DNA of 64,000 nt from Thioclava sp. JE_KL1. GTDB lineage: Bacteria; Pseudomonadota; Alphaproteobacteria; Rhodobacterales; Rhodobacteraceae. Shown piece after piece: positions 54,378 through 63,970 of the stretch; the first letter of the stretch is position 1; every line of letters begins with the position of its first letter. Made by a program: the position numbers and the translations under genes. The stretch is taken from NCBI RefSeq assembly GCF_009296265.1, contig NZ_WBJS01000006.1:1-64000 (forward strand). The letters run 5' to 3'. Under the pieces are notes generated by a model, which did not search any database, was not told where the DNA came from, and saw nothing but the letters and a program-made list of their open reading frames with translations.

Positions 54378-55550
54378 ATGAAACAGCTTGGACAAAAGGC
54401 GATGCGGGGGGCGATCCGGGTCGGAATGGCAGCGGCGCTGCCAATCGCGGGGCTTGCATGGTGGAAGCGTGACGAGATCGCGCGGCTGCGCGCGGTGAAC
54501 CGGCTGTTCGAGCCCGACCGGATCGTCGGCAATTTCTCCAACATGCCCGCGCTGTTTCATTCGCGCGAGATCGCGCGTGGCGACGGGCCGGTATCGGACT
54601 TGGCCCGCGGTGCGGAGGATCCGCTGCCCGAGGGAGTCGAGGATTGGATCGAGCGGCGCTGGGTCACCGCGCTGGTGAAGCTGCGCCATGGTCAGATCAC
54701 CCATGAACGCTATTTCCGCGGGACCGCGCCGGAAGATCTGCGCATCTCCTGGTCGATGGCGAAGAGCTTCCTCTCGGCCACGCTGGGCATCCTGCACCAT
54801 CAGGGCGTGATCCCCGATCTCGATGCGCCGCTGACCCGCTTTGCGCCGCAGCTGAAGGGCTCGGGCTATGAGGGCGTGACGATCCGCGATGCGCTGGTGA
54901 TGTCCTCGGGCGTGGCCTTCAACGAGGACTATCTGGATTTCCATTCGGATATCAACAAGATGGGCCGTGTTCTCGCGATGGGGCGGTCCATGGACGCCTT
55001 CGCCGCCTCGCTGAAGATCCGCGAGGCGGAGCCGGGCGCGCGGATGCTCTATGTCTCGATCGACACGCATGTGCTGGGCATGGTGATCGCGGGGGCGACC
55101 GGGGCCGATCCGGCAGAGGTGATGCGCGAATTGCTGATCGCGCCGATGGGTCTGGAGGCCGCGCCGGTGATGCTGACCGACGGGCTGGGCGTCAGCTTCG
55201 TCCTTGGCGGACTGAACCTGCGGACGCGGGACTATGCGCGGTTCGGCCAGATGTTCCTTCAAAAGGGCTTCTGGAACGGGCGCCAGATCGTGCCCGAGGA
55301 CTGGGTTGCGAAATCGACCGCACTGCAGGCGCCGAAGGGCGAGGGCTACGGCTATCAGTGGTGGGTGCCCGTCGACACGGCGGAGCACGGCGGCGACTAT
55401 TTCGCACGCGGCATCTACGGCCAGCACATCTATGTCAGCCCCGCGACCGACACGGTGATCGCGCTCAACGCCGCCGACTGGCGTTTCAAGGAGGAGGGCG
55501 TCGAGGAGGAAAACCTTGCCATGCTGCGCCGCATCGCAGAGGTTTCCTGA
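54378..55550 (+). CDS. Beta-lactamase-family serine hydrolase
   Basis: This 390-residue protein has the class C beta-lactamase/DD-peptidase fold with S-x-x-K at residues 126-129 (SMAK) and a Y-x-S-type second motif near MLYVSID. An N-terminal hydrophobic segment (about 12-28) suggests a membrane anchor. Such proteins act as esterases or peptidases; the substrate is not predictable. The ATG at 54378 has a GCGAGG site. The next gene follows 16 bases later. Confidence 0.85.
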   Translation: MKQLGQKAMRGAIRVGMAAALPIAGLAWWKRDEIARLRAVNRLFEPDRIVGNFSNMPALFHSREIARGDGPVSDLARGAEDPLPEGVEDWIERRWVTALVKLRHGQITHERYFRGTAPEDLRISWSMAKSFLSATLGILHHQGVIPDLDAPLTRFAPQLKGSGYEGVTIRDALVMSSGVAFNEDYLDFHSDINKMGRVLAMGRSMDAFAASLKIREAEPGARMLYVSIDTHVLGMVIAGATGADPAEVMRELLIAPMGLEAAPVMLTDGLGVSFVLGGLNLRTRDYARFGQMFLQKGFWNGRQIVPEDWVAKSTALQAPKGEGYGYQWWVPVDTAEHGGDYFARGIYGQHIYVSPATDTVIALNAADWRFKEEGVEEENLAMLRRIAEVS

Positions 55551-55566
55551 AAGGGAGGGCCGCGCG

Positions 55567-55956
55567 ATGCAGATGTATGAGGCGATCAATGTGCTGGGCG
55601 GCACCTTGCAGCCCTGTTCGCTCAAGCCCCGCACCGGGTTCTTCCGCGATGGCAGCTGCAATACCTGCTGGGAGGATAGCGGCTCGCATACGGTCTGCGC
55701 GGTGATGACGTCGGAGTTTCTCGCCTTCTCGAAATATCTCGGCAACGATCTGAGCACGCCGCGCCCGGAATATGACTTCCCGGGGCTGAAGCCGGGCGAT
55801 CAATGGTGCCTGTGCGCCTCGCGTTTCCTGCAGGCGGTGCAGGAGGGCTGCGCGCCCGAGGTGATGCTGGCCTCGACCCATCGCGATGCCCTGCGGGTGG
55901 TGCCGTTCAAGATGCTGGCCGATCATGCCGCCGAGAAGAAGGGCGGGAAGGGCTGA
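55567..55956 (+). CDS. DUF2237-family protein
   Basis: This 129-residue protein matches DUF2237: NVLGGTLQPCSLKPRTGFFRDG, HTVCAVMTSEFLAFSKYLGNDLSTPRPE and GDQWCLCASRF are hallmark segments. It carries several conserved Cys. The function is unknown. A second ATG two codons later is possible. It ends 3 bases from the stop of the convergent epmA. Confidence 0.92.
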   Translation: MQMYEAINVLGGTLQPCSLKPRTGFFRDGSCNTCWEDSGSHTVCAVMTSEFLAFSKYLGNDLSTPRPEYDFPGLKPGDQWCLCASRFLQAVQEGCAPEVMLASTHRDALRVVPFKMLADHAAEKKGGKG

Positions 55957-55959
55957 GGC

Positions 55960-57000
55960 TTAGCCCGTCGCGCCGCCCACCGGCACCCAGAGCACATCCT
56001 CGATCTTCGGCGCGCCGGTCGCGAGCATCACCAGCCGGTCGAAGCCAAGCGCGATGCCCGACGCTTCCGGCATGATCTCGAGCGCGGCGAGGAAATCTTC
56101 GTCGATCGGGTAACGCTCGCCGTAGAGTTCTTCCTTCAGATCCATATCGCCCTCGAAACGGCGGCGCTGTTCGGCCGGATCGGTCAGCTCGCCAAAGCCG
56201 TTCGCGAGTTCGACCCCGCAGGCGTAAAGCTCGAACCGTTCGGCGACGCGTCCGTCATCCGGGGCAGGGCGGGCCAGCGCCGCCTCGGCCAGCGGATAGC
56301 GGTCCAGAATCGTCGCGCGGCCATGGCCCAGATGCGGCTCGACCTTCGCGACCAGCAGTTTTGAGACGATGTCCGACCAGCTATCCGCATCAGCTACCGC
56401 AAAGCCGATCGCTTCGCATTGCGCGCGCAGGGCTTCCGCGTCGGTCTTGGCCCCGTCGCAGGTGGCGAGCAGATCGATCCCGGCATGGCGCTGGAAGGCG
56501 TCCGCGACCGACAGCCGCTCGGGTTCGGCGAAGGGGTCGCATTCGGCGGTGCCATAGCGCAGCACCGTCGATCCCGCGGCCTCGGCCGCCAGCCGCAGCA
56601 TCGCCGCGGAATCGCCCATCAGCGCGGTATAGTCTTCGCCTGCGCGATACCATTCCAGCATGGTGAATTCGGGCGAATGGCGCTTGCCCGCCTCGCGGTT
56701 GCGCCAGACATGGGCGAACGCGGCGATGCGCGGCTCGCCCGCGGCCAACAGCTTCTTCATCGCGAATTCGGGCGAGGTGTGCAGATACATCCGCCGCGCC
56801 TCGCCATCGTTGCCGATCATCTCGGTGGCGAAGGCGTGCAGATGCGCCTCGTTGCCGGGGGAGACCTGCAAGGCACAGGGGTCGACCTCGACGAAATCCT
56901 CTGCCGCCAGCCAGCCGCGGATCGCCGCCTGAATGCGGTTGCGCGCGAGGAGGGCAGGGCGGCGGTCGGCGTGGCGCTCGGGCGTCCAGAACGGGGGCAT
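55960..57000 (-). CDS. epmA: EF-P lysyltransferase (EpmA/PoxA/GenX)
   Basis: EpmA is a class II LysRS-like enzyme without an anticodon domain that attaches (R)-beta-lysine to Lys34 of elongation factor P. The 346-residue protein has the class II motifs: LHTSPEFAMKKLLAAG, HVWRNREAGKRHSPEFTMLEWY and GIALGFDRLVML. It is divergent from efp with a 99-base gap, which strongly supports the role. The aminomutase EpmB, which makes beta-lysine, is not in this window. Confidence 0.94.
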   Translation of the reverse strand: MPPFWTPERHADRRPALLARNRIQAAIRGWLAAEDFVEVDPCALQVSPGNEAHLHAFATEMIGNDGEARRMYLHTSPEFAMKKLLAAGEPRIAAFAHVWRNREAGKRHSPEFTMLEWYRAGEDYTALMGDSAAMLRLAAEAAGSTVLRYGTAECDPFAEPERLSVADAFQRHAGIDLLATCDGAKTDAEALRAQCEAIGFAVADADSWSDIVSKLLVAKVEPHLGHGRATILDRYPLAEAALARPAPDDGRVAERFELYACGVELANGFGELTDPAEQRRRFEGDMDLKEELYGERYPIDEDFLAALEIMPEASGIALGFDRLVMLATGAPKIEDVLWVPVGGATG

Positions 57001-57099
57001 GACAGGCCTTTCAGGCTGGAAATCGGGGCGCAAATGGTTTAGGCGCTCTGCAATCCGGGCGCCAGAGCCTGTTTTATCCGAATTCAAAGGGGTCCTTTC

Positions 57100-57669
57100 A
57101 TGGCGAAAGTCATCGCTTCCTCTGTCCGCAAGGGCAACGTGCTTGAAATCGACGACAAGCTCTACGTCGTGATCACCGCGCAGAACATCCATCCCGGCAA
57201 GGGCACGCCTGTCACGCAGGTCGATATGCGCCGCATCTCGGACGGCACCAAGGTGTCCGAGCGTTGGCGCACGACCGAGCAGGTCGAGCGCGCCCATGTC
57301 GAAGAGCGCGAGTACGATTTCCTCTACGAGGATGGCGAAGGCTATCACTTCATGGACCCCGAGACCTATGAGCAGCTCGCGGTGCAGGATGATGTGATCG
57401 GCGACGCGAAGGTGTTCCTGCGCGACGGTATCCGCGTCCACCTCAAGACCTTCCAGGAGAACGCGATCGCGATCGACCTGCCGCAGAAAGTCACCGTCGA
57501 GGTCGAAGAGACCGAGCCGGTCGTGAAGGGGCAGACCGCCTCGTCGAGTTACAAGCCCTCGATCTGCACCGGCGGGATCCGCGTGATGGTGCCGCCGCAT
57601 ATCGGCGTGGGCACGCGCATCGTGATCAACACCGAAGACACCACCTATGTGGAGCGCGCGAAGGACTGA
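57100..57669 (+). CDS. efp: Translation elongation factor P
   Basis: EF-P relieves ribosome stalling at polyproline. The 189-residue protein has the modified Lys34 in the loop HPGKG, and the three beta-barrel domains of normal length with the C-terminal [23 protein letters not shown] signature. It pairs with the divergent epmA. A terminator follows. Confidence 0.97.
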   Translation: MAKVIASSVRKGNVLEIDDKLYVVITAQNIHPGKGTPVTQVDMRRISDGTKVSERWRTTEQVERAHVEEREYDFLYEDGEGYHFMDPETYEQLAVQDDVIGDAKVFLRDGIRVHLKTFQENAIAIDLPQKVTVEVEETEPVVKGQTASSSYKPSICTGGIRVMVPPHIGVGTRIVINTEDTTYVERAKD

Positions 57670-57689
57670 TCCTCGCTGCGATCTTATAG

Positions 57690-57716
57690 AAAAGGCGCCC
57701 TGCGGGGCGCCTTTTT
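57690..57716 (+). terminator. Terminator of efp
   Basis: An 11-base stem (AAAAGGCGCCC / GGGCGCCTTTT) with a 4-base loop runs into a T-run. It lies between efp and the convergent transporter gene and may serve both. Confidence 0.9.
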
Positions 57717-57735
57717 CGTTTGCAGATTGGGTTGG

Positions 57736-58626
57736 TCAGGCGGAGCGTTGCTTGGGGCGCGCAGGCCAGACCTCCAGCAGCCCTGCGCCCAGCACCAGCG
57801 CGCCGCCTGCGATTTCCAGCGCCGCAAGCCGTTCGCCCGCGATCAGCGCGGCGGAGACCGCGCCGACGAGCACCTCGCTCATCAGCAAGATCCCGATCCG
57901 TGCTGGTTCGAGCCGCACCGTCGCCCACATCAGCGCCGCAGTCGCAGCGCCCCACCAGAAGATTCCGGCGGCACCGATCAGTCCAACCGACGCGGGCCAA
58001 TCGACGCCCTCAGCGGGGAGCGGCGCAAGGAACGGCGCGAGGCAGAGTGCGGTGAGGGCCGCGCCGAGCGCGAAGACGAAGGTAGCTGGGCCGGGCGAGA
58101 GCGTCGATCTGGTGCGCATCCCCGTGGTCGCGACCGACCAGATCACGCCGCCTACAAGCGTCATCCATTCGCCCAAGCTGCTGGGTAAAGGCAGGCCACC
58201 GCTTGCGCCCAGCATCAGGCCGAGCCCCGCGAGGCCGATGAAGATCGCGGCCAGTCGCAGCCGCGAGACCGGCCAGCCCAGCACGAACCGCCCGATCAGC
58301 ACCGACCAGACCGGGGTGAGGAACCACAGCAGGATCACCAGCGCGACGCGGCCATAGAGAAAGCCGATTGAATAGAGCGCGAAGGCCGCCCCGCCGAGCG
58401 CGACCGAGATCAGCGCGGCTGGCGTGGCGGCAGCGAGTTCGTAGCGCTTGGTCCAGGCGATGGGCGCAAGGGCCAAGCAGGCGACCAGGGTGATCGCAAC
58501 CGTGCCCCAGGCGCCCGCCAAACCATGTCCGTCCAACGCGCGCACCGGGAGCCAGTAAAGCCCCCAGAGCGCGCCCGTGATCAGCGTGATCGCGCTGGCG
58601 ATGAGGGTGACACGGGCCTCGCTCAC
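57736..58626 (-). CDS. EamA/DMT-family transporter
   Basis: This 296-residue protein has about ten membrane segments in two EamA repeats, typical of drug/metabolite exporters. The start is a GTG overlapping the stop of the upstream hydrolase gene (GTGA); the frame continues upstream inside that gene but without a better start. The substrate is unknown. Confidence 0.85.
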   Translation of the reverse strand: MSEARVTLIASAITLITGALWGLYWLPVRALDGHGLAGAWGTVAITLVACLALAPIAWTKRYELAAATPAALISVALGGAAFALYSIGFLYGRVALVILLWFLTPVWSVLIGRFVLGWPVSRLRLAAIFIGLAGLGLMLGASGGLPLPSSLGEWMTLVGGVIWSVATTGMRTRSTLSPGPATFVFALGAALTALCLAPFLAPLPAEGVDWPASVGLIGAAGIFWWGAATAALMWATVRLEPARIGILLMSEVLVGAVSAALIAGERLAALEIAGGALVLGAGLLEVWPARPKQRSA

Positions 58627-59447
58627 CCTTTGATCCGTTCGACCCACGCTTCGAGGGCCGCAAGCGACTCGGGTTCGTCGAGGAAGGGGATATGGGCGCG
58701 GTCGGCGACGCGCGCATAGATCATGTCCGGGCGGCGGCGCTGCATCTCGTCCACAGTGGCGTCGGTCAGCAGATCGGAATTCGCGCCGTGGGTCAGGACG
58801 ATCGGCAGCCCTTCGGTGGCCTCGAAGAGCGGCCAGGCGGGCTCCACGCCGCCCTTGAAGGCGCCGAGGAAGGCATCGCGCAGGGCCGGGTCGTAATTGA
58901 TCTTCAGCCCGTCATCGGTCTCGACGTAGTGGTGGCGCACCTCCATCGCCCAGCGATTGGGCGGCACCTTGTCGAAACCGATCATCGCCTCGGGCAGCTT
59001 TTCAGCCATTTCCGCATAGCTCTTCGCGGCCGGGTTGCGCCCGATATAGTCGAAGATCTTGTTCAGCCCTTTCTCGTCGAGGACAGGTCCGACATCGTTC
59101 AGCGCGAGCCCGGTCATGCGCTCTTTCGCGGTCAGCGCGAGATACATCCCCACGAGCCCGCCGCGCGACGTGCCGAGGATCGCGGCCTTCTCGATTCCCA
59201 GATGATCGAGCAGCTGCAGCGCATCCGCCGCTTCGCGCGGCACGGTATAGGTGTCTTCGCCGGTCCAGTCGCTCTCGCCGCGGCCGCGATAGTCCATGCA
59301 GATCAGCCGCACGTCCTTGAGATGCGGCGCGACGTAGTCGAAGTCGCGGGTGTTTCGCGTCAGCCCGGACAGGGCCAAGACCGGCACGCCGCTGCCACTG
59401 TCGCGATAGGCGATCTTCGCGCCATCATCCGCGGTAAAGAATTCCAT
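58623..59447 (-). CDS. Alpha/beta hydrolase
   Basis: This 274-residue protein has the alpha/beta hydrolase fold: an oxyanion region LSGLTRNTRDF, the nucleophile elbow GTSRGG with Ser94, and a C-terminal catalytic His in ADRAHIPFLDEP. The R-G-R-G-E-S-D segment is typical of hydrolases near dehalogenases and esterases. The ATG has a GAGAGGAG site. It is coupled to the EamA gene. Confidence 0.9.
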   Translation of the reverse strand: MEFFTADDGAKIAYRDSGSGVPVLALSGLTRNTRDFDYVAPHLKDVRLICMDYRGRGESDWTGEDTYTVPREAADALQLLDHLGIEKAAILGTSRGGLVGMYLALTAKERMTGLALNDVGPVLDEKGLNKIFDYIGRNPAAKSYAEMAEKLPEAMIGFDKVPPNRWAMEVRHHYVETDDGLKINYDPALRDAFLGAFKGGVEPAWPLFEATEGLPIVLTHGANSDLLTDATVDEMQRRRPDMIYARVADRAHIPFLDEPESLAALEAWVERIKG

Positions 59448-59510
59448 TACGCCGCTCCTCTCTGGATTGCTGACCTGTCAGCGATCATAGTGCGTTAGAG
59501 GGAGATCGCC

Positions 59511-60101
59511 ATGGCTGACACGCTGGAAAGATTACACGAAAGACTGAGTGCGCTCGAAGACGAAATCGAAGCGGAATGGGAGCGCAGGCGCGAGGCGATG
59601 GCGTTCCGGCTCGACCATAACCGGGTGGTGTTCGAGGCGGGCGTTCGCGATGCGCATCGGCAGGCGCGGGTGGGGCTGTTGCGCTTCCTGTCCTATGCGC
59701 GCCCGATGGTCATTCTGACCGCCCCGGTGATCTATTCGCTGATCGTGCCCTTCGTGCTGCTCGACCTTTTCGTGAGCCTCTATCAGGCGATCTGTTTTCC
59801 GATCTACCGCATCGCCAAGGTAAAGCGCTCCGATCATATCGTGGTCGACCGTCAGCATCTGGCCTATCTCAACACGTTGCAGAAGCTGAACTGCGTCTAT
59901 TGCGGCTATTGCAACGGACTTCTGAGCTATGCCTACGAGATCGCCGCGCGGACCGAGCAATATTGGTGCCCGATCAAGCACGCGCATCGGGTGAAGGGGC
60001 CGCATCTGCGCTACCGCGATTTCGTGGAATACACGGATGCGGAAGGGTTTCAGGCGCAGACGATGCGGCTGCGGCGCGCGCTGCGCGAGATGGACGAGTG
60101 A
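59511..60101 (+). CDS. Membrane protein with Cys-rich motif, function unknown
   Basis: This 196-residue protein begins with a coiled coil (about 2-45), has one long or two short membrane segments (about 62-98), and a C-terminal soluble part with C-V-Y-C-G-Y-C-N-G (about 127-135) and a further Cys in YWCPIKHAH. The Cys and His residues suggest metal or Fe-S binding, but I recognise no family. It is divergent from the hydrolase gene. Confidence 0.75.
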   Translation: MADTLERLHERLSALEDEIEAEWERRREAMAFRLDHNRVVFEAGVRDAHRQARVGLLRFLSYARPMVILTAPVIYSLIVPFVLLDLFVSLYQAICFPIYRIAKVKRSDHIVVDRQHLAYLNTLQKLNCVYCGYCNGLLSYAYEIAARTEQYWCPIKHAHRVKGPHLRYRDFVEYTDAEGFQAQTMRLRRALREMDE

Positions 60102-60108
60102 GCGCTTC

Positions 60109-60780
60109 TCAGAGGTGGTCCGGCACCGCGCGCAGGTCCGTCAGGATCGCCGCGGGTTTGTAGGGCAGGCGCTCGACCGGAGCGTTTGCGCGGTTGACCC
60201 AAAGGACGTGGAAGCCCGCCTTGGCCGCGCCCGCCGCGTCCCAGCCGTTCGACGAGACGAAACAGGTATGCTCCGGATCGACGCCCATCTTCTGCGCGAT
60301 CATGTCGTAGACGGCGGCGCGGGGCTTGTAGTGGCCGATCTCGTGGATCGAGAGAACCTCGTCGAGCAGATGCCCCACGCCCGCCGCATGAACCGCAGCC
60401 CCGAGCATGTCGGGCGCGCCGTTCGACAGGATCGCACGCCCGACACCGCGATGGTGCAGCGCATCGAGCATCTCGGGCACTTCGGGGAAGGCGGGCAACT
60501 CGCGGTAAAGCGCCATCAGCCGCTCGGCCAGGTCGGGATCGTCGAGATCCTGTGCGGCCATCGCCCAATCGAGCCCGTCGCGGGTCAGTTGCCAGAAATC
60601 GACGTAATCGCCCATCACCTCGCGCAGCCAGCTATATTCGAGCTGCTTGCGCCGCCAATCGGCAGCAAGGCGCGGCCAGATTTCGGTCAGGCGCGGCTCT
60701 TCGGCGGCCAGATTTCGCGCGGCGGCGTCGACGTCGAATAGCGTGCCGTAGGCGTCGAAGACGCAAAGCTGAATGGACAT
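60109..60780 (-). CDS. Haloacid dehalogenase, type II
   Basis: This 223-residue HAD-superfamily protein has the nucleophile Asp9 in VFDAYGTLFD, the second motif I-L-S-N-G, and the S-S-N-G-W-D-A-A-G-A-A-K-A-G segment with F-x-V-x-W-V-N-R. All are characteristic of L-2-haloacid dehalogenases. It would hydrolyse 2-haloacids to hydroxyacids, though related HADs use other substrates. The ATG at 60780 is chosen. Confidence 0.9.
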   Translation of the reverse strand: MSIQLCVFDAYGTLFDVDAAARNLAAEEPRLTEIWPRLAADWRRKQLEYSWLREVMGDYVDFWQLTRDGLDWAMAAQDLDDPDLAERLMALYRELPAFPEVPEMLDALHHRGVGRAILSNGAPDMLGAAVHAAGVGHLLDEVLSIHEIGHYKPRAAVYDMIAQKMGVDPEHTCFVSSNGWDAAGAAKAGFHVLWVNRANAPVERLPYKPAAILTDLRAVPDHL

Positions 60781-60831
60781 GATATTTCCTCCCGGGCCAC
60801 AGCCTAGCGTCGGCGGGGCCGGGTGCAAGGG

Positions 60832-61611
60832 TCAGTAGATGTCGCGCGAGGCTTGCGTCGCGGCGGCGAGCCCTTCGGCCAGACGCTCGGCAAAGCCGTT
60901 GTCGCGCAGCGTGGTGAGGCCCTTGGCCGTCGTGCCCGCGTAGTCGATCATCTCCTGCACATGGGTCTGAGGCGTCGGGCCCTCGGCCATCATCTGCCCG
61001 GCCGAGAGGAATAGCTGGCGCACGGCGCGATCGGCGATCTCGGGCCGGACGCCCTGATCCTCGGCATGACGCGCCATCGCGGCTGCGCAGGCCGCGACGA
61101 AGCCCGGCACCGGGCCGGTCATCGCGGTGAAGAGGTCGATCTGGGCCTCGTCTGTGAGTTCGTCCGTCTGCCCGCAGGCCTCAAACAGGGCCCGTGCGCG
61201 GGCGCGGTCTTGTTGGGTCACGGCATCGCTCGCGAACCATGGGCTGTAGGCGAGGCCCTTTGCTGCCGCCGGGCTCGACATGGCGCGGATCACGCGGGGG
61301 CTGGCGCTGATGCGGGTGAGGTCGGTCAGCGGCACGCCTGCCATAACGGAGATCACCAGCTTGTCTTTCGCATCGATCCTGAGGTCCCGGGCAGCGGCGG
61401 GCGGCACGCAGAGGATCACCACGTCGCAAGCCTCCGCCAGCGCCTGCGGATCGGTCAGGACGTTCTCCGGCGGGAAGCCGTCAATGTCAGGCCGCGCGCC
61501 TGAGCGGTTGGCCATCAGTAGCGATTTCGGCTCCGCACGCCAGAGCGCCTCGGCGATCGCTGCGCCGAGCATCCCTGAGCCGACGATGCCGATGGAGAAA
61601 TCGAGTGCCAT
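60832..61611 (-). CDS. Pyrroline-5-carboxylate reductase-family protein
   Basis: This 259-residue protein has the N-terminal Rossmann motif GIVGSGMLGAAIAEAL and the ProC C-terminal dimer domain. The central RAMSSPAAAKGLAYSPW segment stands where ProC has R-x-M-P-N-x-x. This deviation suggests a paralogue rather than the main proline-synthesis enzyme. The ATG at 61611 has a GAGGTG site. Confidence 0.8.
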   Translation of the reverse strand: MALDFSIGIVGSGMLGAAIAEALWRAEPKSLLMANRSGARPDIDGFPPENVLTDPQALAEACDVVILCVPPAAARDLRIDAKDKLVISVMAGVPLTDLTRISASPRVIRAMSSPAAAKGLAYSPWFASDAVTQQDRARARALFEACGQTDELTDEAQIDLFTAMTGPVPGFVAACAAAMARHAEDQGVRPEIADRAVRQLFLSAGQMMAEGPTPQTHVQEMIDYAGTTAKGLTTLRDNGFAERLAEGLAAATQASRDIY

Positions 61612-61878
61612 GCGCACCTCCCTGCGTGTTCGGGGCAGCCTAGCGCGGGGCAGGGGATGGGGGAAGGGATGGACGTCCACTTCAGACACGAGACCGCGCC
61701 CGGAACGCGGCTAAGCCGCAGGGCGCGCGCCGGCCCGTCCCTGCGGGCTGGCGCCTTGGCCAACCACGCGAAACGCAGCCATGTTCGAGGTATGTGGCGT
61801 GGATAAAGCGCTGCCGCACAGAGCGAGGACCGCGCCACCCCACGGGCCGGCGCGCGCCCTGCTTGCGATTGGCTGAGC
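61612..61878. repeat. Intergenic region with a perfect 21-base inverted repeat
   Basis: The arms lie at 61718-61738 and 61842-61862 and are perfect reverse complements, rich in G and C, enclosing 103 bases. No gene is seen. The fabI gene ends 17 bases after the right arm, so the repeat may end or stabilise its transcript, or be a small non-autonomous mobile repeat. Confidence 0.7.
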
Positions 61879-62667
61879 TTACAGGTTCTCCGCCGCGGGC
61901 ATGCCCATGACGTGATAGCCGCTATCGACCGAGATGATCTCGCCCGAGGTGCAAGCGCCATAGTCCGAGAGCAGGTAGACAGCCGTGCCGCCGATCGCTT
62001 CCAGCGTCGCGTTATAGCGCAGGGGCGAATTGTGCTCGGTGTGGCGGAAGGTCTTGCGCGCGCCGCCGATCGCAGCGCCTGCCAGCGTCTTCATCGGGCC
62101 GGGCGAGATCGCGTTCACGCGGATGCCGTCGGGGCCCAGATCGGCCGCCAGATAGCGCACCGCCGATTCCAGCGCCGCTTTCGCCACGCCCATCACGTTG
62201 TAATAGGGCGTCACGCGCTGCGATCCCATATAGGTCAGCGTGATCATCGAGCCGCCTTCGTTCATCAGTTCCGAGGCGCGCTTGGCCACGTCGATGAAGC
62301 TGTAGCAGGAGATCGTGAGCGAGTTCTTGAAGTTTTCGCGGGTGGTGTTGATGAACCGGCCCGCAAGCTCGGACTTGTCGGAATAGGCGATGGCGTGAAC
62401 GACGAAATCGATCGAGCCCCATTCCTCTTTCAGCTTGGCGAAGGCGGCGTCCATCGAGGCGTCGTCATTCACGTCCACATCCAGCAGGAAGCTGGAGCCC
62501 ACGCTCTCGGCCAGCGGTTCGACCCGCTTGCCGAAGGCCTCGCCCTGATAGGAGAACGCAAGCTCCGCGCCTTGTTCGGCCAGTGCCTTCGCGATCCCCC
62601 AAGCGATTGAGCGCTCGTTGGCGACCCCCATCACGAGGCCGCGCTTACCCTTCATCAGTTCCGCCAT
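61879..62667 (-). CDS. fabI: Enoyl-ACP reductase
   Basis: FabI reduces trans-2-enoyl-ACP in fatty acid elongation with NADH. The 262-residue protein has the variant glycine motif GVANERSIAWGIA, the D-V-x-V-x-D segment, and the active-site pair Y-x6-K (YNVMGVAK). The end (AAENL) is normal. It lies 42 bases after fabB in the same orientation. Confidence 0.95.
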   Translation of the reverse strand: MAELMKGKRGLVMGVANERSIAWGIAKALAEQGAELAFSYQGEAFGKRVEPLAESVGSSFLLDVDVNDDASMDAAFAKLKEEWGSIDFVVHAIAYSDKSELAGRFINTTRENFKNSLTISCYSFIDVAKRASELMNEGGSMITLTYMGSQRVTPYYNVMGVAKAALESAVRYLAADLGPDGIRVNAISPGPMKTLAGAAIGGARKTFRHTEHNSPLRYNATLEAIGGTAVYLLSDYGACTSGEIISVDSGYHVMGMPAAENL

Positions 62668-62709
62668 TCCCGTCCCTGCCGCCGTTTCTGTCGCCGTTCG
62701 TTCTTGCCG

Positions 62710-63939
62710 TTAGTCTTTATACTTGCTCATCACGAGCGACGCGTTGGTGCCGCCGAAGCCGAAGCTGTTCGACAGGACCGAGTCGAACTCGACATTGTCG
62801 ATCCGCTCCATCGCGATCTCTTCCGGTTTGATCTCCGGGTCGAGCTCGGTGATGTTGGCCGAGGCCGTGATGAAATTGTTTTCCATCATCAGCAGCGAAT
62901 AGATCGCCTCATGCACGCCGGTCGCGCCGAGCGAGTGCCCGGTGAGCGATTTGGTCGAGGAGATTTTCGGCACGTTTTCCTCGCCGAAGACGCGGCGCAC
63001 GGCCTGCACTTCGGTCACGTCGCCTGCGGGGGTCGAGGTGCCATGCGCGTTGATGTAGGAAATCTTGCGGCCTTCGGGCAGGGTGCCGACCGCGAGCTTC
63101 ATCGACCGCTCGCCGCCTTCGCCCGACGGCGCCACCATGTCGTGGCCGTCCGAGGTCGCGCCGTAGCCGGTGACTTCCGCGTAGATTTTCGCGCCGCGCG
63201 CCTTGGCGTGCTCGAGTTCCTCCAGCACGACGACACCGCCGCCGCCCGCGATGACGAACCCGTCGCGGGTCGCGTCGAAGGCGCGCGAGGCCAGCTCGGG
63301 CGTGTCGTTATATTTCGACGACATCGCGCCCATCGCGTCGAACAGACAGCTCAGCGTCCAGTCCAACTCCTCGCCGCCGCCGGCGAAGACGATGTCCTGC
63401 TTGCCCATCTGGATCAGCTCGCTGCCGTTGCCGATGCAATGCGCCGAGGTCGAGCAGGCCGAGGTGATCGAGTAGTTCACGCCCTTGATCTTGAACGGCG
63501 TGGCCAGACAGGCCGAGTTCGTCGAGCTCATGCAGCGGGTGACCATGAACGGCCCCATCCGCTTGGGCGAGCCCTTCTCCATGACGATGCGATGCGCCTC
63601 GAAGAAGTTCGAGGTGGACGGACCGCCCGAGCCCATGATCAGGCCGCTGCGCGGGTTCGAGATGTCGCTCTCTTCGAGACCGCTATCGGCCAGAGCCTGC
63701 TCCATCGCGATGAAGTTATAGGCCGCGCCCGGACCCATGAAGCGCAGGTTGCGCTTGTCGATATGGTCCTCGAGCGTGATCTTCGGCTGGCCTTTGACCT
63801 GGCTGCGGAAGCCGCGCTCGGCGTAATCCTCGGCGAATACGATGCCGGATTTGCCGGCCTTCAGGCTGGCGGTGACTTCTTCGGCATTGTTGCCGATGGG
63901 CGAGACGATGCCCAAACCGGTGATGACGACGCGGCGCAT
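62710..63939 (-). CDS. fabB: Beta-ketoacyl-ACP synthase I
   Basis: FabB condenses malonyl-ACP with acyl-ACP and is needed for unsaturated fatty acids. The 409-residue protein has the catalytic Cys in [13 protein letters not shown], the two His ([11 protein letters not shown] and [10 protein letters not shown]) and the C-terminal [13 protein letters not shown]. An AGGAGG site precedes the ATG. It lies between a likely fabA and fabI, the usual alphaproteobacterial order. Confidence 0.97.
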   Translation of the reverse strand: MRRVVITGLGIVSPIGNNAEEVTASLKAGKSGIVFAEDYAERGFRSQVKGQPKITLEDHIDKRNLRFMGPGAAYNFIAMEQALADSGLEESDISNPRSGLIMGSGGPSTSNFFEAHRIVMEKGSPKRMGPFMVTRCMSSTNSACLATPFKIKGVNYSITSACSTSAHCIGNGSELIQMGKQDIVFAGGGEELDWTLSCLFDAMGAMSSKYNDTPELASRAFDATRDGFVIAGGGGVVVLEELEHAKARGAKIYAEVTGYGATSDGHDMVAPSGEGGERSMKLAVGTLPEGRKISYINAHGTSTPAGDVTEVQAVRRVFGEENVPKISSTKSLTGHSLGATGVHEAIYSLLMMENNFITASANITELDPEIKPEEIAMERIDNVEFDSVLSNSFGFGGTNASLVMSKYKD

Positions 63940-63970
63940 GCGGGCCTCCTGTCTTGTCTGTCTATGGGGG

